Source: Bacteroidales bacterium
Lineage (GTDB): Bacteria > Bacteroidota > Bacteroidia > Bacteroidales > Muribaculaceae
Assembly (NCBI GenBank): GCA_030524765.1
Contig: JAUNGA010000013.1
Location: forward strand, 1-41,455
Direction: 5' to 3'
Length of the DNA stretch: 41,455 bases
Shown here: piece by piece, positions 1-7,929 of the stretch
Layout: every line of letters starts with the position of its first letter
How positions within the stretch are numbered: position 1 is the stretch's first letter
Translations under genes and position numbers: made by a program
The notes under the pieces: generated by a model
The model's input: the letters and a program-made list of their open reading frames with translations, nothing else
Told to the model about the DNA's origin: nothing
The model's database searches: none

Positions 1-6
1 AGGAAA

Positions 7-48
7 GGAAACGAAAGTAGGTCAGAAAACTTTCGTTTCCCGACCTAC
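7..48. repeat. Interleaved inverted repeats downstream of the GNAT gene
   Basis: A perfect 12-bp inverted repeat (7-18 with 29-40, ten-base loop) interleaves with a second 7-bp one (17-23 with 42-48). Bases 19-23 lie in the loop of the first hairpin and can pair with 42-46, which is the arrangement of an H-type pseudoknot. A further imperfect hairpin, in which 88-96 is complementary to 112-120, follows before the GNAT stop codon. The region may be a terminator or the structured end of a neighbouring transcript. The window edge prevents a firm assignment. Confidence 0.45.
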
Positions 49-147
49 TCGATTTGTCCGGTATTTTGCGATTACATGACGATGCTTTTCGCATTTCGCC
101 TCCATGCGATAATGCGAAAATGCGAATCGGAGGGTCTGGTTATCTGG

Positions 148-663
148 TCAATGAGGGAATAATAGCTGCCATATGAGCACGTCGACCCATCGGGCATCAC
201 GGAGAAGCCACGAGCGCAGCCTGCCTGCGGGTCGGTATCCTGCCGCCTTGAACAGAGCCAGAGACATGCTGTTGTCCACGGCGATATGTGCCCATAGTTG
301 ATGCAGGTCGAGCTGCATCCGGGCGTAATCGGCTATGGCTGTCAGAATTGCGAGTCCATAGCCCTGGCGGCGCTTGGATGGGTCGACATATACTGCAACG
401 CCGGCGCGTCGGCTGTGGGAATCGATCTCAAAGAGATCGACATGTCCTGCCGGCAGTCTGTTTTCGCTGTCGACAGCTATCAGACGCAGTTCTCCGGCAC
501 GCAGCGGGTCGGCGTCATAGTTCTGTATATACTGCCAGACTTGCAGCCGCGATACAGGTGCGCATGTCGGAGATGATTCCCACATATTGCGATCGTTCTC
601 CCACATGAATATGCGGTCGACGTCGGCGTCTTCGGGTGCGCGCAGTATGACTTTGTGTTGCAT
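148..663 (-). CDS. GNAT-family N-acetyltransferase
   Basis: The gene encodes a protein of about 171 residues in the GNAT superfamily, which moves an acetyl group from acetyl-CoA to an amine. The acetyl-CoA-binding signature RRQGYG lies mid-protein after a strand containing AGVAVYVDP. The typical C-terminal segment NSMSLALFKAAGYRPAGRLRSW follows, which resembles the RimJ/RimL and SpeG group. I chose the ATG at 663, which leaves four bases after the recR stop. A TTG at 678 in the same frame would add five residues and overlap recR by 11 bases. It probably shares the recR transcript. The substrate cannot be told from the sequence. Confidence 0.85.
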   Translation of the reverse strand: MQHKVILRAPEDADVDRIFMWENDRNMWESSPTCAPVSRLQVWQYIQNYDADPLRAGELRLIAVDSENRLPAGHVDLFEIDSHSRRAGVAVYVDPSKRRQGYGLAILTAIADYARMQLDLHQLWAHIAVDNSMSLALFKAAGYRPAGRLRSWLLRDARWVDVLIWQLLFPH

Positions 664-667
664 GATG

Positions 668-1288
668 TCAGTTTTCAAAGGGCCTGCGGTCGATTATCGA
701 ACGTCCCAGGGTGAGTTCGTCTGTGTATTCGAGGTCGTTGCCTACGGCTACACCGCGCGCAAGGCGGGTGATGACGAGATCGCTACGCCCCAGTGCCATG
801 AGTTTGCGATAGATATAATAGTTGGTGGTGTCGCCTTCCATTGTCGGACTGAGCGCGAGTATGACCTCGCTGATCTTGTTGTCGGCCACGCGCTCGACGA
901 GCGAGTTGATTTCGATACTGTCGGGTCCTATGCCGTCAATGGGCGAGATCACACCACCAAGCACATGATAGAGCCCGTCAAAACGTCCGGTACGCTCGAC
1001 ATTGAGCACGTCTTTTACATTTTCGACAACACACACTGTCGATGTGTCACGTCGGGTGTCGCTACATATCGGGCATACCTCGGCTTCGCTGATGTTATGG
1101 CACACACGGCAATAGCTGATGCCGCGGCGCATGTCGATTAGGGCCTGCCCGAGCGCTACAGCCTCGCGTTCGTCGCGGCGCAGCATATATAAGGCGAGCC
1201 GCAGTGCAGTCTTGCGGCCTATGCCGGGGAGACGCGACAGCTCGGTGACCGCGCCTTCGAGCAAACTTGACTGAAACTCTGATTCCAT
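668..1288 (-). CDS. recR: Recombination protein RecR
   Basis: RecR (206 aa, usual length) acts with RecO and RecF to load RecA at single-stranded gaps during recombinational repair. Visible parts in order are the helix-hairpin-helix LPGIGRKTA (about 20-28), a four-cysteine zinc site (C60, C63, C72, C75) and a Toprim domain starting at about residue 85. The ATG at 1288 is only four bases from the -7 promoter element, so the message should be leaderless. The gene is followed immediately by the acetyltransferase and is divergent from the exonuclease gene. Confidence 0.97.
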   Translation of the reverse strand: MESEFQSSLLEGAVTELSRLPGIGRKTALRLALYMLRRDEREAVALGQALIDMRRGISYCRVCHNISEAEVCPICSDTRRDTSTVCVVENVKDVLNVERTGRFDGLYHVLGGVISPIDGIGPDSIEINSLVERVADNKISEVILALSPTMEGDTTNYYIYRKLMALGRSDLVITRLARGVAVGNDLEYTDELTLGRSIIDRRPFEN

Positions 1289-1292
1289 AATA

Positions 1293-1300
1293 CAAAGATA
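1293..1300 (-). promoter_or_regulatory. recR promoter -7 element
   Basis: TATCTTTG on the minus strand matches the Bacteroidetes -7 consensus TAnnTTTG. It ends four bases before the recR ATG. No clear -33 TTTG is present at the usual distance. Confidence 0.7.
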
Positions 1301-1333
1301 ACGTATTTTTGTGGCATTGTGCTGAAAAAACGG

Positions 1334-1341
1334 TAACTTTG
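1334..1341 (+). promoter_or_regulatory. Exonuclease gene promoter -7 element
   Basis: TAACTTTG fits TAnnTTTG and lies ten bases before the ATG at 1352, giving a leader of only a few bases. It is divergent from the recR promoter 33 bp away, so the two upstream elements overlap. Confidence 0.7.
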
Positions 1342-1351
1342 CAACGCAAAA

Positions 1352-2215
1352 ATGAATGTGATATGTTTTGACACCGAGATGGCCAACGGCTGTGAGTTGC
1401 TCGAGCTGTCGGTCTATGACCTTGATGGCTCGGAAATATTCACCCGTCGCTTTAAGCCCAAGGCTCGCTCATGGAGTCCCAAGATTCATCATATCACACC
1501 GGCGATGGTGCGTGATTTGCCTGGTGTCGCGTCATCCCGCGAAGAGATACAACGCATTATTGATAGCGCGGATTGCATGATTGGCTGTGCTATAGATAAT
1601 GATCTGCGGGTATTGCGCCGTGCCGGAATCGAGTTTGTCGACCCTGCGCCTACGGTCGACATACAGCATATCTTCTGGCTGTTGCGCGGTCGTCTTGAGC
1701 GCACCGAGTATACGCAGACATCACTTGAGCATATAGCACAGTATTGCGGGGTGGAGTTCGGCGAAGGCGAGGAGCATACCTCGTCGGGCGACACGCGTGT
1801 GACACTTGAGTGTTTCAAGATATTGCTGCATGAGTTCGTGGCCGAGTATGCGCCATCGACTCGCCGTGCCCCGTTGGCCACACAACTCCGTTATTACAGC
1901 AATATTCTTGCCTTGGCCCGGGCCGAATATCAGGCCGAGTGGGCCAAGGGTTTCGTGTCGCTGATCGATCAAGGCGACGGATTCTACACATTCAAATTCA
2001 ACCGTGTAGTCAATAGCGTTAATCCAAACATACGCCTGACTCTGCCGGTCATCGACCGCCACAAGGCCGAGACTGATCTGCGCCGCATGTTTTCGCGCAG
2101 ACGCCATCATGGCTCGACAGGCATGTACAGGTTGACAGAGTCCGACATCGAACGCCTGAAAGCCTACAGCAATGATCCGACGGCCTCTACAAAATCGCGA
2201 CGCGGCAAGTCGTAG
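1352..2215 (+). CDS. DEDDh-type 3'-5' exonuclease domain protein
   Basis: The first about 165 residues of this 287-aa protein form a DnaQ-like exonuclease fold. Exo I is FDTE (D7, E9), exo II is the AIDND segment (D82 or D84) and exo III is HTSSGD (H142, D147), so the four acidic residues and the histidine of the DEDDh class appear present. The roughly 120-residue C-terminal part is basic, with several arginines and lysines, and I do not recognise it; it may bind nucleic acid. It is not the polymerase III epsilon subunit as such but a relative, with an unknown substrate (DNA repair or RNA trimming). The last 52 bases overlap the 3' end of miaA on the other strand. Confidence 0.85.
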   Translation: MNVICFDTEMANGCELLELSVYDLDGSEIFTRRFKPKARSWSPKIHHITPAMVRDLPGVASSREEIQRIIDSADCMIGCAIDNDLRVLRRAGIEFVDPAPTVDIQHIFWLLRGRLERTEYTQTSLEHIAQYCGVEFGEGEEHTSSGDTRVTLECFKILLHEFVAEYAPSTRRAPLATQLRYYSNILALARAEYQAEWAKGFVSLIDQGDGFYTFKFNRVVNSVNPNIRLTLPVIDRHKAETDLRRMFSRRRHHGSTGMYRLTESDIERLKAYSNDPTASTKSRRGKS

Positions 2216-3069
2216 GGCAACCAGTGGATACGGTGTCCGCGTCTCTCCATACCTCTGAACCAGGTCATTTGACGTTTTGCAAATTGGTGTATGGCCGTCT
2301 CGAGTGCGCTTACCATCTCGTCGTAGGTCATTCGTCCGAGCACATATTTGGTCACAAATTTATATTCGAGCCCATAGTAAATCAGATCGTCCGGTGTCAC
2401 ACCCGATGCGATTATATCGCGTATCTCATCGACCATACCCTCGTCGAGTCGCGTGCGTAGCCGTCGGCTGATGCGCTCACGCCGCATGTCGCGCGGGATA
2501 TCGACGCCCACCGTCACGGCACCTTCCACCGGGTGTGGCACGGCCTGGCGTGCCGCCTCAGGGTGACGTTCGTAGTACACTGCGATCTCGATGGCGCGGA
2601 TGGCGCGCTTTGCGGTGTCGACATCGGTGGTATTGTGCAGCTGCTTCATCCGCGACAACATATCGGTCAGCTCGGCGAGCGACTTGCCTTCAAGCGACGC
2701 TCTCAACTCCGGATCGGCCGGCACTTCGGGCAGCTGCAGTCCGTTGAGCAGCGCCTCGACATACATGCCCGTGCCGCCTACGACCACCGGCAGCTTGCCA
2801 TTGTCTCGTATGGTCCTGATGGCTTCGCCGGCATCGCGCAGATATTCAAAGAGATTATATTTGTATCCGGCGGGCACGACATCAATCATGTGGTAGGGCA
2901 CCTCGCCATACTCGCATAGATCCTTCCCTGTGCCGATGTCCATACCTCGGTAGAGTTGTCGCGAATCAGCGCTCACGATCTCGCCGCCAAAGGCTCGTGC
3001 ACAATCAACACCGCGCGATGTCTTGCCGCTGGCGGTAGGGCCGGTGATTACAAGCAACGGACAGTTCAT
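2164..3069 (-). CDS. miaA: tRNA dimethylallyltransferase MiaA
   Basis: MiaA puts a dimethylallyl group on A37 of tRNAs that read codons starting with U. The P-loop GPTASGKT is at residues 10-17 and the family motif DSRQLYRGMDIGTGK at 35-49. The pair FAKRQMTWFRG and WL near the C terminus is also typical. With the ATG at 3069 the protein has 301 residues. This start overlaps the upstream stop as ATGA, whereas an in-frame ATG at 3099 would add ten residues inside the upstream gene. It is the last gene of a five-gene run and its 3' end overlaps the convergent exonuclease gene by 52 bases, with no terminator hairpin visible between them. Confidence 0.96.
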   Translation of the reverse strand: MNCPLLVITGPTASGKTSRGVDCARAFGGEIVSADSRQLYRGMDIGTGKDLCEYGEVPYHMIDVVPAGYKYNLFEYLRDAGEAIRTIRDNGKLPVVVGGTGMYVEALLNGLQLPEVPADPELRASLEGKSLAELTDMLSRMKQLHNTTDVDTAKRAIRAIEIAVYYERHPEAARQAVPHPVEGAVTVGVDIPRDMRRERISRRLRTRLDEGMVDEIRDIIASGVTPDDLIYYGLEYKFVTKYVLGRMTYDEMVSALETAIHQFAKRQMTWFRGMERRGHRIHWLPYDLPRRDFVEAVGSLL

Positions 3070-4361
3070 CGGTCGAGAATTCCGGTGAAACGTCTCCACA
3101 GTCGTCTGGTGCGGAAGAATGGTCTGTCTTCATTGTTGTCGGCAACATCAAGCCACGATGTATCACCGTAATCGACATCCCAGTCTTTGAAATCGCGAAA
3201 ACGGAAAGTCGGCCGATAATGTTTGATAGGGTACAGGCGTCGGCCGTTACGGTCGTATGTCTTCCAGGCCATCGTGATGGTGAATATGCGGTAGATCTCA
3301 TCAGAGAGCTCGGCCGAGAGACGTGCGGTCTTCATCAGACGGTCTACCTGATCAAGCGTAAACCACTGGCCGGGCAGCCATCCGTTGTCGCGGTGCTCCT
3401 CGGGTATGAATGTCGCATAATGCAACACATCGCCATGCATGTCGTGGGCCTTGCTGGCGTATAGAAATTTCAGGACGAATTCTGTGCATCCACTCAGCCG
3501 GGTGAATTCTTTACGTGCATCCTCATCCGTGATAAACTGAGCCGGATTGACCTCGCTGCGGGCAGGAGTGTCCCAACGGTTAGAGTCGCCGGGGACGAGT
3601 TTGATCTGATCGCCGGCCAGAATCAGGTAGCGCACCTCTGAGTCGCGTTCGTTGTTGTTAGACGAGATAGGACCGATGATGGCAGCGAGATTGGTATAGC
3701 GCATCCACATGAAATACAGCGACAGCAGATAAATGGATATCGGCATGTAATTGAAGAAGAATCGGTCGGGCGTATTCATGTTGACATTGATGTAGTAATA
3801 GAAGTAGTACCACCATTCGACCGCCGAAAGCGCCACTGACAGGCACAGCAGCAATGACACCTGATAACGCGACTCGCGGCTGTAGAGCGACGACACCACG
3901 CCGTTGCCCGGGAAAAATCCGTTGCGGGCCATACAGTTACGGCAGAACCGGGTATTGTATCCACGAATCTTCATCCACAGGCATATGCACATCATCACCG
4001 GGAACACGACAAGTCCCGTGATATACGGTATGTCGTGATTTGATGTCGACCAGTCGATCGCACCGTCAAACATCATGCTCGAATTCAGGAAGTTGATCAC
4101 CATCATTGCGACAGCCGACCAGAAAAGTGTCAGCATCGCCACGCGCAGCGTCAGCACACAACCGGGTGTATCATCCTGGCTTTCGCGCCGTGAATATACC
4201 AACAGCATATACGATACAGCCAGTACCGGCAACGGCATCCAGCTCTTAGCCATGAAAAACGGGAATGCCAGCACCAGGGCAATTGAGCCGAATGCCATCA
4301 TCCAGTTGATCCACAGTCCTGTTACGAGCCGCCTGGTCAGAGTTTCGCTTGACGGTGCCAT
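3066..4361 (-). CDS. Polytopic membrane protein of unknown function
   Basis: I do not recognise this 431-residue protein. It has about six hydrophobic segments (roughly 17-37, 43-56, 74-95, 112-131, 166-190 and 203-224) and a soluble C-terminal half from about 240. Between the fourth and fifth segments is a CxxC pair (C140, C143) followed by GFFPGNG, perhaps a small metal site or a redox pair. The aromatic-rich segment WWYYFYYY at about 183-190 is unusual. The start codon overlaps the DPP IV stop by one base and the stop overlaps the miaA start by four, so it is translationally coupled on both sides. The context gives no firm function. Confidence 0.8.
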   Translation of the reverse strand: MAPSSETLTRRLVTGLWINWMMAFGSIALVLAFPFFMAKSWMPLPVLAVSYMLLVYSRRESQDDTPGCVLTLRVAMLTLFWSAVAMMVINFLNSSMMFDGAIDWSTSNHDIPYITGLVVFPVMMCICLWMKIRGYNTRFCRNCMARNGFFPGNGVVSSLYSRESRYQVSLLLCLSVALSAVEWWYYFYYYINVNMNTPDRFFFNYMPISIYLLSLYFMWMRYTNLAAIIGPISSNNNERDSEVRYLILAGDQIKLVPGDSNRWDTPARSEVNPAQFITDEDARKEFTRLSGCTEFVLKFLYASKAHDMHGDVLHYATFIPEEHRDNGWLPGQWFTLDQVDRLMKTARLSAELSDEIYRIFTITMAWKTYDRNGRRLYPIKHYRPTFRFRDFKDWDVDYGDTSWLDVADNNEDRPFFRTRRLWRRFTGILDR

Positions 4362-6550
4362 TACTTCAGATTCTTGTTAAACCAGTCAAGCATTTTGGCA
4401 TAAACCACCGAGCGGGCATTGCAGCCGTTGATCGAGTGGTTCATGTTTGGAAATACGAGCATATCGCACAGCACGCCGTCTGCCTGCAGAGCCGACACAT
4501 ATTGCAGTGAATTGGCCGGATGCACATTGTCATCGGCGGTGCCATACATCAGCAGCAACTGACACGATAGCTCGCCGGCACGGTTGAGTGGAGCCGATTC
4601 GCGGTATCCGTCTTCATTTTGCTGGGGTGTCAGCATATATCGCTCGGCATAGACCGAGTCATAAAATCTCCAGTCGGTCACCGGAGCCACAGCCACTGCA
4701 GCCTTGTAAGGGTTGCCTTGAGCCGATGCAGCCATCAAAGTCTCATATCCTCCGTAGCTCCAGCCGAAGATGCCGATGCGCGATGCGTCGACATAGTCAA
4801 GCGACGCTGCATGCCGCGCGGCGGCTATCTGATCGATGGTCTCATAGTAGCCCAGACGGCGGTAAACAACGTCGCAGAAATCGCGTCCGCGCCCGCCTGT
4901 TCCGCGTCCGTCGACGCACATCACCACATAGCCGGCACGCACAAAGGCATCCTGCCAGTCGAGTTGCCAGCGGTTGAGCACCTCCTGTGAGCCGGGACCG
5001 CTGTATTGGTACATTATCACAGGATACTTGCGCGAAGCATCAAAATCTGTCGGACGCATCACATATCCGTTGAGGATGTTGCCATCAGATGTCATCGTGA
5101 AGAATTCGCGCTTTCCGGCAAGTTTGCCCGTCTGAGCCATAAAGGCCGAGTTGTCCTCGACAGTGCGCACTGCCTTGCCGGCTGCCGTACATAGTGTATA
5201 GACGGGCGCATGCGATACGTCGCTGTGACTTAACATCATATACTGCATGTCGGGCGAGAACTGGGCGGCCGACGTACCGGCCGTGGCCGACAGATCGGTC
5301 ACATTGCCCTTGCGGTCGATACGACGCACCGTGCGGTCGAGGGGGGTAGGAGCGGCCACCTGATAATAGTGGTTGCCGGCCGCGTCACAGCCATAATATG
5401 CCGTGGCATCGGTATCGCCCGAGGTGATCTGGCGCATTTCGGCGCCGGCATAGCTGTATTGGTAGAGCTGATTATATCCCGAACGCCATGAGTTGACTAC
5501 AAAACCGTCGGGCAATAATTTCAGATTCTCGTAGGTCACCGGGTCGATCCACGAGCGGCTGTCTTCAGTATAGATTGATTTCGCCACCGTCGATTTTGGA
5601 TTGACCGAGTAGATTTCAAAATGATTCTGGTCGCGGTTGAGCGTTGATACGATCAGCCGCGTATCGTCGGGTCCGTATTCGAGCCGCGGTATATACTCTA
5701 TGCGTTCGTCGGGCAACGCTATATCTTTGATCTTGCGTGTCTCCACGTCATAGCTGTGCAGGCTTACCTTTGAATTGGGTTTGCCGGCCACCGGATACTT
5801 GTAAGACCATGTGCCTGGATAGAGTGCATATTGTGTATGGGGATCACAGGTGCCCTCATAAGTGGTCATGTCATAGGTCGGCACCTCGGTCTCATTGTAT
5901 TTGAGATAGCATAGCGTGAGATTGTCGGGAGCCCAGGCCATCGAGCAGACGGTTGTGAATTCTTCTTCATAAACCCAGTCGGGGATGCCGTTGATCACCT
6001 TGCCGGCCGCACCGTCATCGGTGACAGATACTTCGGTCTGATAGTCAAGTTTCTTGACATATATATTGTTGTCGCTCACAAATGCCACCATACGGCTGTT
6101 GGGAGAGAATATCGGCGACTGCTGCGTCGCATGTACCGTCGATAGCGGTCTCAACAGGCGGCTGCGCACTTCATATACATAATATCTTGCCTTGAACGAG
6201 CGCCGATATACCGGCTGCGAGTCGGTCCACATGAGTATCTGCGAGGCATCCGGACTCAGGGTAAATCCGTCGATTGCATCGAGCCGAGTCTCTCGGGTCG
6301 AGCTCAGATCCACGAGCATGCCTGTGCTCTCGCCCGAGCGTATGTCAAAACATTCGATGCCACGCCCGTCGTCAGCGATCACGGCATAAGTCTTGCCGTC
6401 GGGCATATAGGTGAATCCGTCAGGAGCCGCCGGTCGGTTTTGCGGGTAGACATACGGAGCTATCTCGCTAACCAGCGGATTGGCGGCGTTTGATTGGCCG
6501 ACAGCTGTGATGATGGCTGCGGCCGCTATTATATATTTGTATCTGTTCAT
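4361..6550 (-). CDS. Dipeptidyl peptidase IV (S9B family), exported
   Basis: This 729-residue serine peptidase should release Xaa-Pro or Xaa-Ala dipeptides from peptide N termini. A signal peptide covers about the first 22 residues (ending SNAA). The N-terminal beta-propeller carries DWVYEEE at 191-197, the glutamate motif that binds the substrate amino group and defines the DPP IV subfamily. The alpha/beta-hydrolase triad is S598 (GWSYGGYE), D673 (GTADDNVH) and H705 (NMNHS). The D-to-H distance of 32 residues equals that in human DPP4. It is probably periplasmic or surface-associated and helps use dietary or host peptides. The start lies 11 bases after the coiled-coil gene. Confidence 0.94.
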   Translation of the reverse strand: MNRYKYIIAAAAIITAVGQSNAANPLVSEIAPYVYPQNRPAAPDGFTYMPDGKTYAVIADDGRGIECFDIRSGESTGMLVDLSSTRETRLDAIDGFTLSPDASQILMWTDSQPVYRRSFKARYYVYEVRSRLLRPLSTVHATQQSPIFSPNSRMVAFVSDNNIYVKKLDYQTEVSVTDDGAAGKVINGIPDWVYEEEFTTVCSMAWAPDNLTLCYLKYNETEVPTYDMTTYEGTCDPHTQYALYPGTWSYKYPVAGKPNSKVSLHSYDVETRKIKDIALPDERIEYIPRLEYGPDDTRLIVSTLNRDQNHFEIYSVNPKSTVAKSIYTEDSRSWIDPVTYENLKLLPDGFVVNSWRSGYNQLYQYSYAGAEMRQITSGDTDATAYYGCDAAGNHYYQVAAPTPLDRTVRRIDRKGNVTDLSATAGTSAAQFSPDMQYMMLSHSDVSHAPVYTLCTAAGKAVRTVEDNSAFMAQTGKLAGKREFFTMTSDGNILNGYVMRPTDFDASRKYPVIMYQYSGPGSQEVLNRWQLDWQDAFVRAGYVVMCVDGRGTGGRGRDFCDVVYRRLGYYETIDQIAAARHAASLDYVDASRIGIFGWSYGGYETLMAASAQGNPYKAAVAVAPVTDWRFYDSVYAERYMLTPQQNEDGYRESAPLNRAGELSCQLLLMYGTADDNVHPANSLQYVSALQADGVLCDMLVFPNMNHSINGCNARSVVYAKMLDWFNKNLK

Positions 6551-6561
6551 TTCGTTTTCTG

Positions 6562-7929
6562 TTAGAATAGGGTCAGCTGGTCGCTGTTGTGGGGCGGTTG
6601 CGGTTTGCGTTTGGGCGGACGGTAGCCGAAGTCGGGATCGTCATCGGCCGGCCGCATCGACGGCGTCTGCGGTGGAGGCGTCTTAGTAAACCATTCTTCC
6701 GACTCAAAAGTTTGCTCGATGTCGGTCAGATCGTTGTCAGAAATGCGTGGGGCCGATTCCTCATCAGGCCCGGCTTCAGAAGTTATGCTGATCGATGGTG
6801 CGGCCGGCATAGATTTCTTGAGGGTTTCGATCTTATCTTGCAGAGTCTTCTCGCGCTCGGCCTGCAGCCGCAGATTCTCGCTGATGGTTTTGCGTAGCGA
6901 GTCAATCTCGGCCTCGCGCGATGCCAGCAGCTGTTTCTGACTTTTTATTTTTTCCTCGCGGCGTGCCATCATCTGATTTACCTCGTCCATCTTTTCAGAC
7001 ACTTCGTTGAATCCCTCGATCAGCTCGTTGGCTTCCTTGAGCTTTTTGGCGGCCGAGTTGAGTTCAGCCTGCATCTCGGCCAGTCGCTCGTCGCGTTTCT
7101 TGGCCTCATCTTTGGCCTCGGCAAGACGCAGCCGTTGGTCGGCGAGCATCTCGTCTGACACACGCTGCTGCTCTTTTAGCGACTCTATGCCCTCGGTCAT
7201 GGCTTCGATCTGGGTGCGCAATGCCTCAATCTCCTGCTGACGGCTCTCATCGGGATTTTCGCGTAGTTTTTTCAATTCGAGTCTCAGACTCTCAGCCTCG
7301 GCACGCGAGCTGTCTATATCATCCTGTTGCACATTGGCCACCTTTAGACGGTTGACCAGCGAGCGGTTTTCGAGTTCAAACTGTTCGCGTTCAGCCTCAA
7401 GTCGTCCCAATTGCGATTCCAGGTCATGCACACGGTCGGCCAGTGCGCGTTTCTGTCGGTCGGCGCTCAGCTGTTTCTGTTTGATGTCGGCCGACTGTTT
7501 CTCGATATCGCCGGCACGTGTGCGCACGGCTTCGAGTTCGGCTGACAATGTCGCCTGACGCTGTTCCCACTGTTGCTCGCAATAAGCCTGTGATGCCACG
7601 GCAAGCGACGACAGATAGTCTTTGATGCCGTTGTCGAGCGACTGCAACAGATAGTCGGTCTGAGCCTTCTGGTCGACCGAGCGTCGCAGAAAGTCAGGCA
7701 GCGAGGCATTGAATACCTCCACCACTTTGTCAAATATCAGGCGACGCTTGTCGGGGTCAAACTCCACCGGTCTCAATTCGGGCATCGTCCCTGTCGTCGT
7801 GGTGGCATTGGTGTCGGCCTGATGTGGGCTCTCGGCTTGTTCGGGCGTGGTGTCGGCATAGAGGCTGTCGTCTTCGTCATCTCCGTCAGAGAATCCGAGC
7901 CCGCGTTTTATGGCGCTGAAAAAACTCAT
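6562..7929 (-). CDS. Coiled-coil protein with C-terminal QLTLF peptide
   Basis: I do not recognise this 455-residue protein. It has an acidic N terminus, a long heptad-rich coiled coil (about 105-370, rich in E, Q, K, R, A and L) and a low-complexity proline-rich tail (about 400-450). There is no signal peptide or membrane segment, so it should be cytoplasmic. The last five residues, QLTLF, match the bacterial beta-clamp-binding pentapeptide QL(S/D)LF, and their position at the extreme C terminus after a disordered tail is typical of such peptides. The start codon overlaps the receiver/ATP-grasp stop as ATGA, so the two proteins are probably made together. Role unknown. Confidence 0.8.
   Translation of the reverse strand: MSFFSAIKRGLGFSDGDDEDDSLYADTTPEQAESPHQADTNATTTTGTMPELRPVEFDPDKRRLIFDKVVEVFNASLPDFLRRSVDQKAQTDYLLQSLDNGIKDYLSSLAVASQAYCEQQWEQRQATLSAELEAVRTRAGDIEKQSADIKQKQLSADRQKRALADRVHDLESQLGRLEAEREQFELENRSLVNRLKVANVQQDDIDSSRAEAESLRLELKKLRENPDESRQQEIEALRTQIEAMTEGIESLKEQQRVSDEMLADQRLRLAEAKDEAKKRDERLAEMQAELNSAAKKLKEANELIEGFNEVSEKMDEVNQMMARREEKIKSQKQLLASREAEIDSLRKTISENLRLQAEREKTLQDKIETLKKSMPAAPSISITSEAGPDEESAPRISDNDLTDIEQTFESEEWFTKTPPPQTPSMRPADDDPDFGYRPPKRKPQPPHNSDQLTLF

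Noticed and set aside
664..678. A TTG start at 678 for the acetyltransferase
   Set aside because: It would add five residues overlapping recR, and the ATG at 663 gives a normal length and a short gap.
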